Assembly (NCBI GenBank): GCA_015657535.1
Contig: JADHZB010000759.1
Span: forward strand, 103,572-167,571
Source of the DNA: Nephromyces sp. MM_2019
Taxonomy: Eukaryota; Apicomplexa; Aconoidasida; Nephromycida
DNA length: 64,000 nucleotides
Reading direction: 5' to 3'
In this document: positions 26,243 to 38,063 of the stretch, piece after piece
How the letters are laid out: every line of letters starts with the position of its first letter
Numbering within the stretch: position 1 is the first letter of the stretch
Made by a program: the position numbers and the translations under genes
The notes under the pieces: model-generated
Seen by the model: only the letters and a program-made list of their open reading frames with translations
Told to the model about the DNA's origin: nothing
Databases searched by the model: none

Positions 26243-27030
26243 GTAAAATTTGTACGCCAGAGCGGCAATAGACCAGGACTGGAGAAGAAACATAGCTATA
26301 TGCTAAGTCTGCTGGTTTACTTGCTGTAGAGCTTACCCTTGGTCTCATAGTGACGCTTTTAGGCTTTGGGGTATAAACTAGCTCAAAGCTAGAGTCTTTT
26401 AAAAGCTATATCTTCTATGTAGCATAACTGAGGATAAACTCGAGGACAGCCTAGTCACCCTGTGACCGATATTGCGCTTACTGGCGAATGTCGTGTGTGC
26501 ATCAGATGCCTAGTGATTCTGTAGTGACAGCCGTACCTTCCGCCTAATGAATTATTGCCCTAAACTTTGAAAGCCCTTGTGTACCTATAAGTTGGCCCTT
26601 GATTCTTTATGGAGTCATAAGAGTTTTTTTTAGGAGCATAAGAGTGCTTTTTATGCCTCCAAAGTGATTTTTTTTAGGAAAACAAGTACTACAGTGATCA
26701 TCCACGGGAATTCGTATGCGTGCATAATGTTAACTCATTATTGATCCACTACTCTAGAAGCCCAGCCTTTGTGACATATTCCGGAAATTACGTTATTAAT
26801 GGCTTATCTTATCTTTATAACACGAGCGGTCAGCTTGTCTTTAATTTGTCAATTAACTTATTCATGACCATTAAGAGGTAGAATTTCGAAGTCACCACCA
26901 GTGTAACTACACCTTCGACACCAGGTAGTAGAATGCTCCTCCTTTGAAAGACGCTTCTGCTCAGCAATAAAATGATTTTTTTTGCCATACGTCTGCAGTC
27001 TCCGCAAAAAAATACCTCCATTATTCTTTA

Positions 27031-29475
27031 ATGTCAGTTTTACGATTTAAATTTGTCCAGCCAACCACATTGTACCCGCATGTGCATTACTCAATTGACT
27101 ATTCTACTTCATATATGGATAAAACCATTCGGATAGCAGTATTTCTTGTTCTGGCTACATCCATTGTAGTCCAGTATGCTACCCCAATAGACCAGAGACA
27201 AAAGGTTCTGAAAAGCTTTAACTCAGCGAAAAAAATTATTTCTGTGCCTGTGGCTGGCTTTTCAGTTTTTTGGGAATAATTGGCCGATTCCATTCAAACC
27301 AAATGCGCAAACGTTACCTTCAGTGGCTATAAAATTAGACCCTGCCGAAGATGTAAGGCGGCCTCCCCATTTGATTCTCTCATGGTTGCCATTCTTCATT
27401 GTCTAAAATAATTTAGCCACTCCCCCAAGTTAATGCGGAAATACAAATTCTGGAGCAGGGAAGGAAGAGGCTAGAAAGAGTGAGACTAACTATTTTTGTA
27501 CCGTCTCCTCTTAACTTAGACGCAATTTTCAGGGGCTAATGGCAAAATTGGAGGATGAGTTTAACAAGCAGCTTGATATTTCGCAGAAGAAAATTGAGGA
27601 CACTGTGAATCGGGTGACTAGGATCAAAGGGCTTAATTTTTTACTGCAGATAAGCCTAATAGCTTTTAAGATTTCAATTTTAACAGGCTATGGCGGTTTT
27701 CCAAAGCGTTAATATTTTATATACCGTCATTCGCGGAGCTCTGCTTCCGATCATTAACCCTCGGAAAGCTGCGAGAGCCACCAAAGGGTTTTACACACCA
27801 CAAAGGCTTTACACGGGGGTTGGTGGAAATCTAAGCATGCTTCCTCAAATACGGAATTCTCCTGCCAAGGGCATTCTTGCCTTTCGTCAACGACGATCGA
27901 ACGCTACTGATTCTTCAAAAAGGTTGTAGAAAGCCACTGCACCTTAAATGCCACTATCAAACATCTTTTTTCCGTGGAATAAAATCTCGATTCCAGCGTA
28001 TTTAAGCCTCTAGATGGCCCAATACCGTACAAAAATCATAATCCATCGTTTTTGGAATTAGATGAGCAGGAAAAGCTTAATCAAAAACTCGACGTTCTTC
28101 CTACCGCACTCAGCCCTCCGCCTTCAGTAAAAATTGAGGTAGAGCGAACTTTAGAAATGATAACAACTTGCTTAGCAATAATATAGAGGTCCCTGCTGGA
28201 GTTACTACGATAATATGATTAGGTCACCGATTTTTACGAGCCGGACAGTAAAATAAAGCAAAAAATGGTACTTAACTCATCTGCAATAAGATTTGTGAAG
28301 CTAGATATTTCATTAGCTTAATTTCAGGACGAGGCTGAGCAGCTGCGGGCTGATGAGGAAGTTAAGGTATCTCTAATTTAAACAGACTATAAGGCAGCTT
28401 CAAACAAAATAGAATAGATGTTCGAGACTGCCGTAGAAGAATTCGGGCAATTAACAAAACTAACTATACAAGGTAGCTATAATTGAAGAGTAGTAAGTAT
28501 TCCTAGAAATATGCAATCGCTGAATCAGAGCTTGAAAAACATATACAGATTCAAATGAACCCATACCTAGTTGATGTTGAGGTAAGATGTATTTTTGATA
28601 TATCCATGATATCTTGTAACACGCTGTTGCATTAATGCAAAAGTCCATAAGGAGGGCAGTTCAAGAGGAGCTTCCTAAACCAGGCCTTTTCCGCCGGACT
28701 TTTTCATTCATTGAGATACAAGATACGGAAAAAAATATTAAACGCAAGGTGAAATCTTCTAAAATTCTCTACCATCTCTAAGTGACTTTCACAACTTGAA
28801 AAATATGCGAGAAAGAATAATAAGAAGCTTTCCTATGAATGTTCCATAGTGCTCCACTTTTGCTCCGTTAATACACATATGAAAGGGAAAATTTTTTTAA
28901 AGGATGAAGTACAATGTTACTGTAGGAAGGATATTCTTTTGCAGGATTAGATCACGAATTGAAATCAGGTAAAAAAATAGCGCGCTAGAAAAAGTTCGAG
29001 TGGTACCATCAATATACTTTTTGTGCCGCATTAGGGCTTTTTGGGATGGAAAAAAATCTTAATGTTAAAATCATACAATCGGACAAGCCGTGAGATGTGC
29101 AAAATTATTTCTCAAAACCAAAGCGGGAAATTCCGCTATACAGATATCCAACAGTTGATCAGTTAGTGAGTGATATGGAACGCAAGAGGGACGCCGCAGA
29201 AGAATTGGTAACCGTTTAGACATTATTCTGGAGCAGTTAAAATTCAATTTCGTCACTTCAGGGGAGAAAGAAGATACTTCAACTTCAGCTGAAGCTATTA
29301 AAGGTAAAAAAATTTGATAGTATAAAACCATACACAAGCGAGCCAAATTTGTGATTAGGCTCAATTTGAAATGATACGTGAGGCCCTCAAAGTACACATG
29401 GCGCGGATTATCGCGCAATATTCACCCGCTATCGAAGCCATAAAAACAGAAATAGCTGCTGAGAAACTCCGATGA
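27031..29475 (+). CDS. Unrecognised 393-residue protein with one N-terminal membrane segment
   Basis: I do not recognise this protein. Eleven exons join with consistent phases: 27031-27204, 27266-27352, 27533-27613, 27687-27922, 27997-28138, 28328-28366, 28507-28581, 28644-28748, 29124-29207, 29262-29303 and 29359-29475. Introns are 61-375 bases, GT-AG, with pyrimidine-rich acceptors in most. One hydrophobic segment near residues 32-48 (TIRIAVFLVLATSIVVQ) could be a membrane anchor or an internal signal. The mid-section (about 90-230) is basic, then proline-rich (LDVLPTALSPPPSV). The C-terminal half is charged and helix-forming, with coiled-coil-like runs (DEAEQLRADEEVK, SDMERKRDAAEEL, EMIREALKVHMARI) ending AAEKLR. 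A membrane-tethered scaffold or organelle protein is one reading, but this is only inference. The start is uncertain (see the candidate exon at 26174). That so many short exons keep an open frame argues strongly that the gene is real. Confidence 0.7.
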
Positions 29476-30498
29476 TGATAAACAAGCAGGTATATAACGA
29501 GAAATCTAAGGAAATTTTTTTTGATTGAAAGAAAAAGGCTTAGACCCTTCCATGGATATTGTCCTTCTCTATGGGCGATTTTATTACTATAAAAATAGTG
29601 AATGTTGCTTTTCAAACAAAATTATTCTTAACGGAGACTTTCAAACCCATCTGAGAATGCCCTTGATCAAGATATTCCAGACAACATCAATTACGACCTC
29701 AATGCAGATGAGATATATGACGATCCACTCTAGTTTATAACCATGCTGCAGTGATACACAAAAAAAAAATTTTCATATTATGAAAGAGCTAGTCTCTGGT
29801 CTTTTGAGTGACTACACTTTACCTGTATGGTTAGCTCGTGGTTCAACATATCGTATAGATCCTTTATAATGTCTAGCCTACAAAAAGAAATTACAGCACC
29901 GAATTATTAGAAGCTGAATAGTAAAGTTAGAAAATTTTCAGCAACAAACCGTTGGTTCAAGATTCCAACTCGTTTCGGTATTTCCAGGTAGCTCCTGCAA
30001 TTTTCATACTGCTCAGCGAAGTCATCATTGTCCCAGAATATATCTGCAAAAAGCTTAGAATTATAATTTTGGCGAAAAGTTGTATTTCATTTTTCATTAC
30101 CTGGTGTATCAAGGATATCGGTATGCAAATTAATGTAAAAGCGGTTTACAAAGAGCTCTCCAATCTGCCGACTTATGTCCTCTCTCTTTAATTTAATGGT
30201 TCCGCTAGTAGCTAATCCCTCTGATTTATTAAAAAAAAGCAGGTATTACGGAAATCAAGAGATTAATGGGGTAACGTACCGAATTTTACAAAACACGAAA
30301 ACCAAGGGTGCACTATGGGTGCAAGCTTACCAGGAATTTTTTTTGTACGTTCAATTGTGCTGTCCACGACTGTCTCGAATATGGATAATTTTACACTCTG
30401 AACATTGCAAAAATAAAAGGAAAATATGTATTCCACAAGATGATTAATATAGAATTTGTGTCGCATCACAAAAAAGATTACAGATTTATAAAAAAATT
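29476..30498. other. Spacer between converging genes
   Basis: This lies between the stop of the plus-strand gene and the stop of the next minus-strand gene, so it should hold two 3' untranslated regions. I see no structural RNA or repeat. A possible extra exon at 29637-29733 is listed separately. Confidence 0.45.
29637..29733 (+). other. Possible acidic terminal exon
   Basis: After an acceptor-like ACGGAG a frame of 31 codons reads to a TAG at 29731-29733. It is strongly acidic and Asn-rich (ALDQDIPDNINYDLNADEIYDDPL) and looks like a natural C-terminus. The preceding coding exon ends with its own stop at 29473-29475, so using this exon would need an alternative splice that I cannot locate. 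It may also be chance. Confidence 0.25.
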
Positions 30499-32952
30499 TC
30501 AATAGCTAGCCTGTGCAAATGCATAAGAATAAGCCAATCGCTCAAACATATCCAGTGAACTGAGATGAATCAAATCTGCCTTAATATGGCCCTTCTCAGA
30601 CCATAGATAATTCATATCATCCGCCTCAATCTTGCTACTTGGAAGGGGCTCTTTCAAGAAAAATTTCAGCACATCAACAACAAGCTGCAAAAAAATAGGG
30701 CATATAAGCTTCATTGTTCCAGAAAGCTTATGGAGCATGCTTCCAATCGATCTTACATTTCTTTCATCTATGGTAAAATCCCAAGCCACCATGCAACCTG
30801 AAAAATTGATATTCAAAACATTTTTTTTATAGGAGCGAAGCAAGGAATAAAAGTACGAACACTGTTTTTTCAGGCTGGAGAGAACAGCAGTAAAATGCTC
30901 TGAAAGCTTTTAGATAAACTTTAATGACCATTCAGTGCCCTCACATTATATAGCAAGAGATATAATATTTTAAAAGCTTTGCTGCAATTTTTCAGACAAA
31001 AAATTTTAGATGCATTATAGGCGAAAAGCTGAAGAGTGCTGAAAAGGTCAATAAAAAATTAAAAAAGCAGACCCAAATGTGAAGAAAATTAACCTAGACA
31101 TACTAGTTGGTTAATGATTTCTACTAATAATTATATCAAACTATTATTGAGGTATCAAATATAATAATGACAGGGTGTAGCGGAAACTAGACTTACCAAA
31201 CTTGAATAAGAAAAAAACTTTATCGGTAAAAACTTGACAAAATATTACTTCACTGTAGGTTCTGCTTATTCTGAAAGAAGAAAAATTCAAATTATACTCT
31301 GGAAAACTTAAGTGTTTCTCGCAATAAACTCACTGAATTTTCGTTATTACGTAATTCAAAACAAATTCCATTAATTTCTGCGATTAGCGGCAATCTAGTC
31401 CTTACTTGAAAGACTCTAATTTCTTAGACCAAAAGTCCACCGAGGATATAAATGAATCGAAATCCTATTGAAAGAAAAAACTAAGATTTATTTTTTAAAG
31501 GCCCAAAAAAATTTTCCACTAAATTGTAAAGTCGCAGGCAGTCAAATGCTTGAAAAAAAAGGCAGTGACATAATTTAAATTATACGCAAGTTACACCCAT
31601 ACTCTTCGAAGTACCACTTCCGATCCTAAGCATGCTGCCCAAACGCTATTGCTAGGCTCAAATTCCTGCAGGCAAGCACGAAAATAGTGTGCATAAAAAA
31701 ATTAACAGTTTAATACATAAATTCGTAGGCAGCACAGCGTGAATCGACATATAGTTTAGATACATGGCGTCTTCCTCCGAAAATGGTTTGAATATCCGCT
31801 CTCTTTTTGTGGCTCCTCAGCTGCTTTCGCCTGGGTAGCCCTTGCTGTATTAAAAAAGCAAATTCACGTAATTTTCATCAGAAAGTGGACCACATCCAAA
31901 TTAATCAATTAATTTTTTTTCATTTTACAATTTTTCCATGTGAATAGAGGGGTATACACCACAGAAAACAAGTATAAAATTCTATAAAAATTTGCTAATT
32001 TACATCTGTAGCTACTTTCATAATATTTTGGCAATCAACGCTTCCATGGAAAACGCAAGCTGGCTATCTGCAACAGCTAAGCGTCATCACAAAGTGAGAA
32101 TCCTGTACTAGTAGTTCCAACAAATTTTACTTGCTGCCTCTGAGACAAGTGCAATTGTGAGCTCGCATGAAGTGCTTTGGTTTTGTTAAGAAGCAAGTAT
32201 GTAGCCTCTGCTATCCCATCATCTTCAGCTAACAGTACATGAAAATAATTGTTCAAATGGGTTAGTTTTACTTAGTGAAATTGAGCAAAACCAAAAACAC
32301 GTATTATGATGCCTTGTGTTATAACAAAAAAAGATGTGAGGGGGAGAAAGCACCAGATTCGAATAGTCCATTTAGTGCAGTTATACAATGCAATACAAAC
32401 ATTTTTACAATATTATTACAATAATGTTACACTCATAAATATGCTTGAGTATTATTTTTAAAAAATTAGCATACTTAAGCTCATCACCTTGCGTCGGGAG
32501 TGGTCTACGAGCGAAATCATACAGGCCACCCAAAAGTGCCACTTGCATGCATACAGCAGTCTAATGCATTGCATTTCAATGATTTAACGCCAATATACTT
32601 TGATGCATAAGCTATGTATGCGCAAAAAGTGATGGAGTAAAGGGGGTATTTAAGATACAACGACCATAATTCTCAGCACACATGAAGTTAACACGCATCA
32701 ATGAAAGATGAGCTTCACACTAAACGCAGCGTAGATTACATCGGAGAGGTATCCTGCCGTAGTGGCCAGTGGTATATTTGGAGATGTTGTGTTATTGTTC
32801 TCAAATGGTGGGTTAGAAAATTGGCCAATCGCTGCAGCAGCCACAATCGGAGGTTCCAAAAGCTGCTTCGCATCGTTAGATTTCAGAGCTTCATATCGAA
32901 CATTGAAAGTGTCCTTTTTAACTCTATCTGCCTTACGGGAAATTCCATCCAT
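30499..32952 (-). CDS. Unrecognised multi-exon gene, partly resolved
   Basis: I do not recognise the product. Supported pieces: a first exon starting at ATG 32952 (MDGISRKADRVKK...), open to about 32,715; exon 32541-32488 (ALLGGLYDFARRPLPTQ); and exon 32228-32131 (AEDDGIAEATYLLLNKTKALH...). The last two join in phase 1 and read through naturally. A probable exon lies at about 31,850-31,765, where two frames are open and I cannot choose. The terminal exon of about 130 codons runs from about 30,900 to a stop at 30501-30499; it is helical and ends MFERLAYSYAFAQASY. There is no clear membrane segment or catalytic motif. The sense strand between exons is T-rich, as in other introns here. It could be two genes: the link between the 32 kb exons and the 30.5-30.9 kb exon is not proven. 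Confidence 0.45.
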
Positions 32953-35900
32953 ATTTGCAATAAACGCCGATGCATACAAAAATTAAGCCAAATCTCCTGG
33001 AGAACATGCCTCTAGATGCTGTCTAAGTGCCTCAATCATACAGAGGCTTACGCACTACATCTGTGTGAGTAGCCAGAAGGTATGTGGACCTAAGAGGAGA
33101 GAGTAAGTGCTTCTTGTGCGATATTCACCATCACATGCATATCATGGAAAAAATTGAGAGAGCCGTTTCAACTTATTTACCGCTCTCAGAACACCAAAAT
33201 TAACTGGCTGCATGCACGGTAGCTCCGTGTGCTATCATTAATCTCCTGAATAAAATAACGAAATGTTCAGTAGCATACTTCTCCGTTTCAAATAGGAATT
33301 CAGGTACGTAAAAGTGATAAAACGTACTGATACATATAATTATTGCGAAAACACTGCCCCCTTCGTTAACTACGAGTTTATCTACAAGTTTTACAACGCT
33401 TCAAGCCTGACAGAAGCATCAATTTACTTCAAAATGTAAGTGTGGTTGTTATTTGTAGTGCTGAAGGCTTGAAGATAATATAGCGAAATAAAAAACTATA
33501 GAATTATTTCAAGATTGTCTAACTAACTTTCTCGTACACATGTCAATTGCCCTAAAACAGCGCTCTTATCTGTGAAATATTGATGCTTTACCGTCGGAAC
33601 TTTTCTATTTTCGATCTATCTTAGATTATACAGGGGCCGCTTAGCTTGCTTTCACAGAAATCCACCGAATGAGAGGATAATAGCATCCCATAAAATTTAT
33701 GAAAGCTTCCAAGGGTGAAAGAACATTTGAAGCCGAATGCTTCAGTAGAACCCTCATAGCCTAATCTTATTCCTAGTCAATAGACTGCTTCAAATGCACA
33801 ACCGGGAGCTCTATGGACTTGTCTTATATATGCCATAAGCCGGTAGACCAAAACTTTGTAAACACAAGATTTCATAATACACTTCTGTATGCAGCATATG
33901 GCGATCTAAATATAAGAAGAAAAGTACTGCTATCGATACTGGAAGAAGGTGGCCAATTTTATGCTAACAATTGGATGGGGACGGTTGGATCCTTTTATAG
34001 ACCTCAACTCTCGTTTTAGTCAGTTCCTGCGTCTATTTTATTCTTTTACTAAGTCCTCTGCGTTTGCACAGTTTTTCTTGAGAGGAATAGATGCAGTTGC
34101 CTCATAAAAACATGCAAAGGGGTCACTCAGTATCTTGAGGACTCCAGAGGATTTATGCACAACGCATGTTGTGCCATCCATGATCAGCGAGGTATTGTAA
34201 TTTTCGTTGCAAGGTATAGGAATCAGCCGGACCAAAAAGTCAAAGAAGCTATGTGGCTCAGTTTTTTAATTATCATCAATGTTCTTGAGCGCTTAATTTT
34301 TCAAGTCACAACGCATATATAAAAAACGCAAGATTATTCCTATGTTACGCTTGCGTTTACAGCAGCCTTATGCTAGTAACACGCAGGATTCTTTTAAAAA
34401 GATTACCGTTAAATCCTGAGTCTTATTCGCTGAAATGCAGGTGTGAAGGTTACCGAAAATGCCTTCAGAATTATTTGGCAGCCCAGAAAAAGCCTTGTTT
34501 TACTGATGCTGGTTTTAGAGTGTTAAGCATAACCGTAGATACCGAGAGGGCCATCTCGCAAGACACGTTGAGCAACCACCTACGACTAAAAATACAATGA
34601 GCTATTAAGTGCTAAGCAGTTCACCAAAATTGTTCGTATGAGTGAAATGACATTCATGCAGTGCAAGAATTACTGACTCTTTTGATGCAATCTGGATAAT
34701 GTGAGTAGAGTACTTCGTTCACAGCTGAGGTCCAGAGCCACGCGTTGAAGGACCTGCTACTCATTGAGCTGATAGCTTCATGAACCCTGGAATGCATCTG
34801 GGTGGCATACCTCCTCATTAACCGAAGGTGCCTTCGAAATAGAGAATGCTTAAGCAGGCAGAAAACGGTACAGGTAGGCATGCAAGTCACTTCTCTGGCT
34901 GTAGCATCATGGTACTTGCTTAAGTATGTATGATAAACCTTCATGCATGTGCTCCCAAAGAGTCATGCTAGTTCAGCCGAGTACATAATCAATCTCCAAT
35001 TAATCTGTTACATTCTTCACTTAGCTCCTCGCTGTAGTATCAGACACATACATTTCGGCAGGAAACGCTTCCTTTGACAACGAAAAATAAGCCGTTCACT
35101 TGGACAGCGGTCGAAAAAGCCAGGCGAGACATTTTAGAATTGCTGGAGTCCAGTGCTATCTAACGCAGAAGATGACATTAAAGGTTCTTTCTAAACACGA
35201 GAGCCCCATGCAAGCGTGCTTCATGCCCTCCTGTCGAGCCAGCCAGAATAGCCTTATCCTTCAGCATTTTTAAATCCCCTAGGCCTTTTTAGGGGCGCTC
35301 TCTAGAATTTAACGAGTAAGGTTACATTTCAAACGTGACTTTTGGCTAGTATCCATGAGAAAAAGTTGATGGTATATAGTGCTGCATTGCGAATAGCAAA
35401 TTGCTTGGTGCGGTACTTTGATTTCTTCCAATTGGTGATCACTTAAGCTAGTGAGCATTGCGTTACGAGACAGTTTTTTCGTAAGCTCTCGAAGAGTATG
35501 CTTAACCCCAGACAAGATTAATAAGGAGCCCTGTAAGCTCGTCAGGTGCAAAGAAGACAGCACGGTAGTACTGTAATCATAATTAGATTAGAGCCTATGA
35601 GCTTAACTCATAGATCCCTTTTGCATAATCGTGTATATATTTTGGAAAGAATACAGTTTGCGGTGAAAAAGTAGTAATCATGCCGTAATAATTGTTTTAT
35701 AGCCCCAAAATGAAAGTAAAAGAATTAAGACTTAGGCTGAACACATCCTTAATCAAGATGTAGGCATAGCTTGATTGCAGACCAAAAGCTATGCTAGGCA
35801 TTCATTCCAGGAAACTCCAACGTAAACACCCATCAGCATAATCTAGCCATTCTTCAAAACCTCCAGTAATGCAAAAAGAAATCAACTGCTTTATAAATGC

Positions 35901-38063
35901 AATTTTTACGTCACTGAGATTTTTGGGATGCCTAAGTATAAACACGCACTAGAATTTGTTCGATATATAACCCAGAATTACCCTACGAGGCGACAATACA
36001 AAACTTTAATCCAAGATATTGCTAGCTACCAAGGTACACTAAGGGCTCAATGATGTAGGGAGTACTCTAACCGGATTCCAGTTAAGCTTTTTAGCAAAAA
36101 TAAGGAATGTCATATGGGCAAAGCGCAAACTATAATCAGTCCCACAGCCTATAATTTAGCAAGAAAATGCTTTATTCAAAACAGGTCAGGTTGCCGAGGA
36201 AAAAAAGACTAGGTCCTCGCATTTTGGTCCGTACATTGCCTTTAGAATACATTGTGGCCACTTTATTTTCATTGGCTACAACAGGTGTTCGCGATACCAG
36301 CAAACTTTAGTACGTTTAACTCGGTTTCGGGAATGAAAATAGGCATTGAGAATGCGCTGGTTCCCATGGTCAAAACAGTGCCCGCAGTAATAGCTACCTT
36401 GACAGATTTGCTAGTATCTAAAACACTGAAATACGCTACAGACATTATATGGCCATGCAGCTTCTTCTCAGCTCCAATTATCACATTTAAGATATTCAAT
36501 ATAGCTTAAAAGTCATAATTGACGTGATCATTGCTTCTAAACGGGATGTTAAGGCCTAGCTTGTGAGTGTAAAAGGAAAAAAATGACTATAATAGGTCCG
36601 TGACTAACTCCAAAAGAGTTAACAGTAATGTAGCAGACTGTTAATTTAACTTATAATTTGAAAAATACCAGTGTATTTTAGCGAAGAGATGCTTGGATTG
36701 GTCGCAAAGCTGGCTGGTTTAAGCTTGAGCAATGCGAGGCAGCTAATAGCAAACATGCTATTCGCGAGAGCATAACAACCTCGCTGACTATTCATGCTGA
36801 ACTGTTCGTTGATACAGGGTTTACATCCTTCGCACGGTAAAAGTGCTCTCTAGCGCTTCGGACCAGAATGGGTGGGCTAATAATATCAAGCTATGATATG
36901 GCACACTATTCCTAAACCGGCCAATTAATAATAAAAATTAGCGAGCACATGAGCAAGTGAATCTGCTAGCACTGAGCACGAGCCTTCATCCCTTTTGAGA
37001 AGCCATCATCACTGCGTGACAAGCCTGAAGTAGTCATTAGAGGTGAGAAACAAACAAGACATAATCTAGGCTTTTGCTTCTTCAAAATTTTCAGCAAGCT
37101 GAAACTTCTTTCTGCATCAAAAAATATGGGAAACGATGTCAAAAATAAGGTCGACGACAGACGAAAGATGCGATTAATACACAGAATTTCATAAGTGATA
37201 ATTATGCAACTAAAGCGAGTATGCTACTACTATTTTTAATACAATCACTTGGATTCATGTAATTTTGAACGTAGTCCAGCAGGAAACGCGTGCACATTGC
37301 TGGTAAGTAGCGTAGATGCAAACAACACATACCAGCTTGTGAACTGCCAACATGCCAGCAGGAAGAAAAAGATTTCGTTTAAATAAATGTAGCCTCTAAA
37401 CAGTTAGATCGGTAGAAAAAAATCAAAACTGAATAAGCGGGATTAGCACCTGTAAAGGCGTGGATTAAACACTACCCAAAAATACACATAGAATGAAATG
37501 TAGTGCTTTGTACATCGGGGGAGCTTAAAAAAATGCAGCATGACGTTCTCATATTCGTCAATTGATTAAAACTCTCATAGCAGCTTAAACAATGCATACG
37601 GTTCAGCCTTTACTTAGGTACTTAAGTTAATAAAACAGTGCTACTATGGAAAAGCGTGGCCGCTGCTTCATTTTTTCATGCAAACTGGACACAAATCCCT
37701 AGATATATATAGGCCATTACATGAAATATGCTTTAATCTTCCGAGCATACAAAGTTGTATTAAAGTTTGAGCTCTCAGAAATAGCGAAGTTTACCGGCAA
37801 AGCACAGCAAAAACTATATAGCACTAAATTCATTGATAATTAATCGCCATAAAAAGTATCCAGCTATTAAGATGTTCTTCATTGAATGAGACTATAATAC
37901 ATGGATATCAATGCTAATTAGCAAATCTTCCCGAGTTTTAGGGAGTGAGTTAAAATTATATACTGCAATGAGGATTAAACCTAAGCTAGAGTTTTTTCAT
38001 CTTGTTTAGCACGCCATAATTTTATTATATTAGAAGTACCAAAGACAATCGTAAATATACATA
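32953..38063. other. Long spacer, no gene supported
   Basis: Both strands carry only short frames (up to about 95 codons) with no recognisable domain. At 36,252-36,509 both strands are open for 75-85 codons, which more likely reflects few stops than two genes. From about 37.5 kb rightward the plus strand becomes A-rich, consistent with the approach to the 3' end of the minus-strand MED14 gene. Confidence 0.5.
38022..38027 (-). promoter_or_regulatory. Candidate polyadenylation signal of the MED14 gene
   Basis: On the minus strand this is AATAAA, about 40 bases past the proposed MED14 stop codon at 38,064. The spacing supports the terminal exon chosen there, although the hexamer is common in such AT-rich DNA. 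Confidence 0.35.

Larger units (their letters stand above)
24929..27030. other. Spacer between the ATPase and an unrecognised plus-strand gene
   Basis: The left part should be the 3' untranslated region of the ATPase. The rest has T-rich plus-strand composition, as introns of plus-strand genes do here, so part of it may belong to the next gene. Apart from the candidate exon at 26174-26242, an open stretch at about 25,700-25,780 could also be an exon, but it has no motif and I cannot connect it. Confidence 0.4.

Noticed and set aside
32698..33015. Plus-strand frames of 74-104 codons at 32.7-33.0 kb
   Set aside because: They overlap the minus-strand first exon of the partly resolved gene, which connects in phase to downstream exons; the plus frames have no splice or motif support.
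36252..36509. Overlapping open frames on both strands
   Set aside because: Both are under 90 codons, lack motifs and sit in balanced intergenic sequence; the coincidence is explained by few stop trinucleotides.
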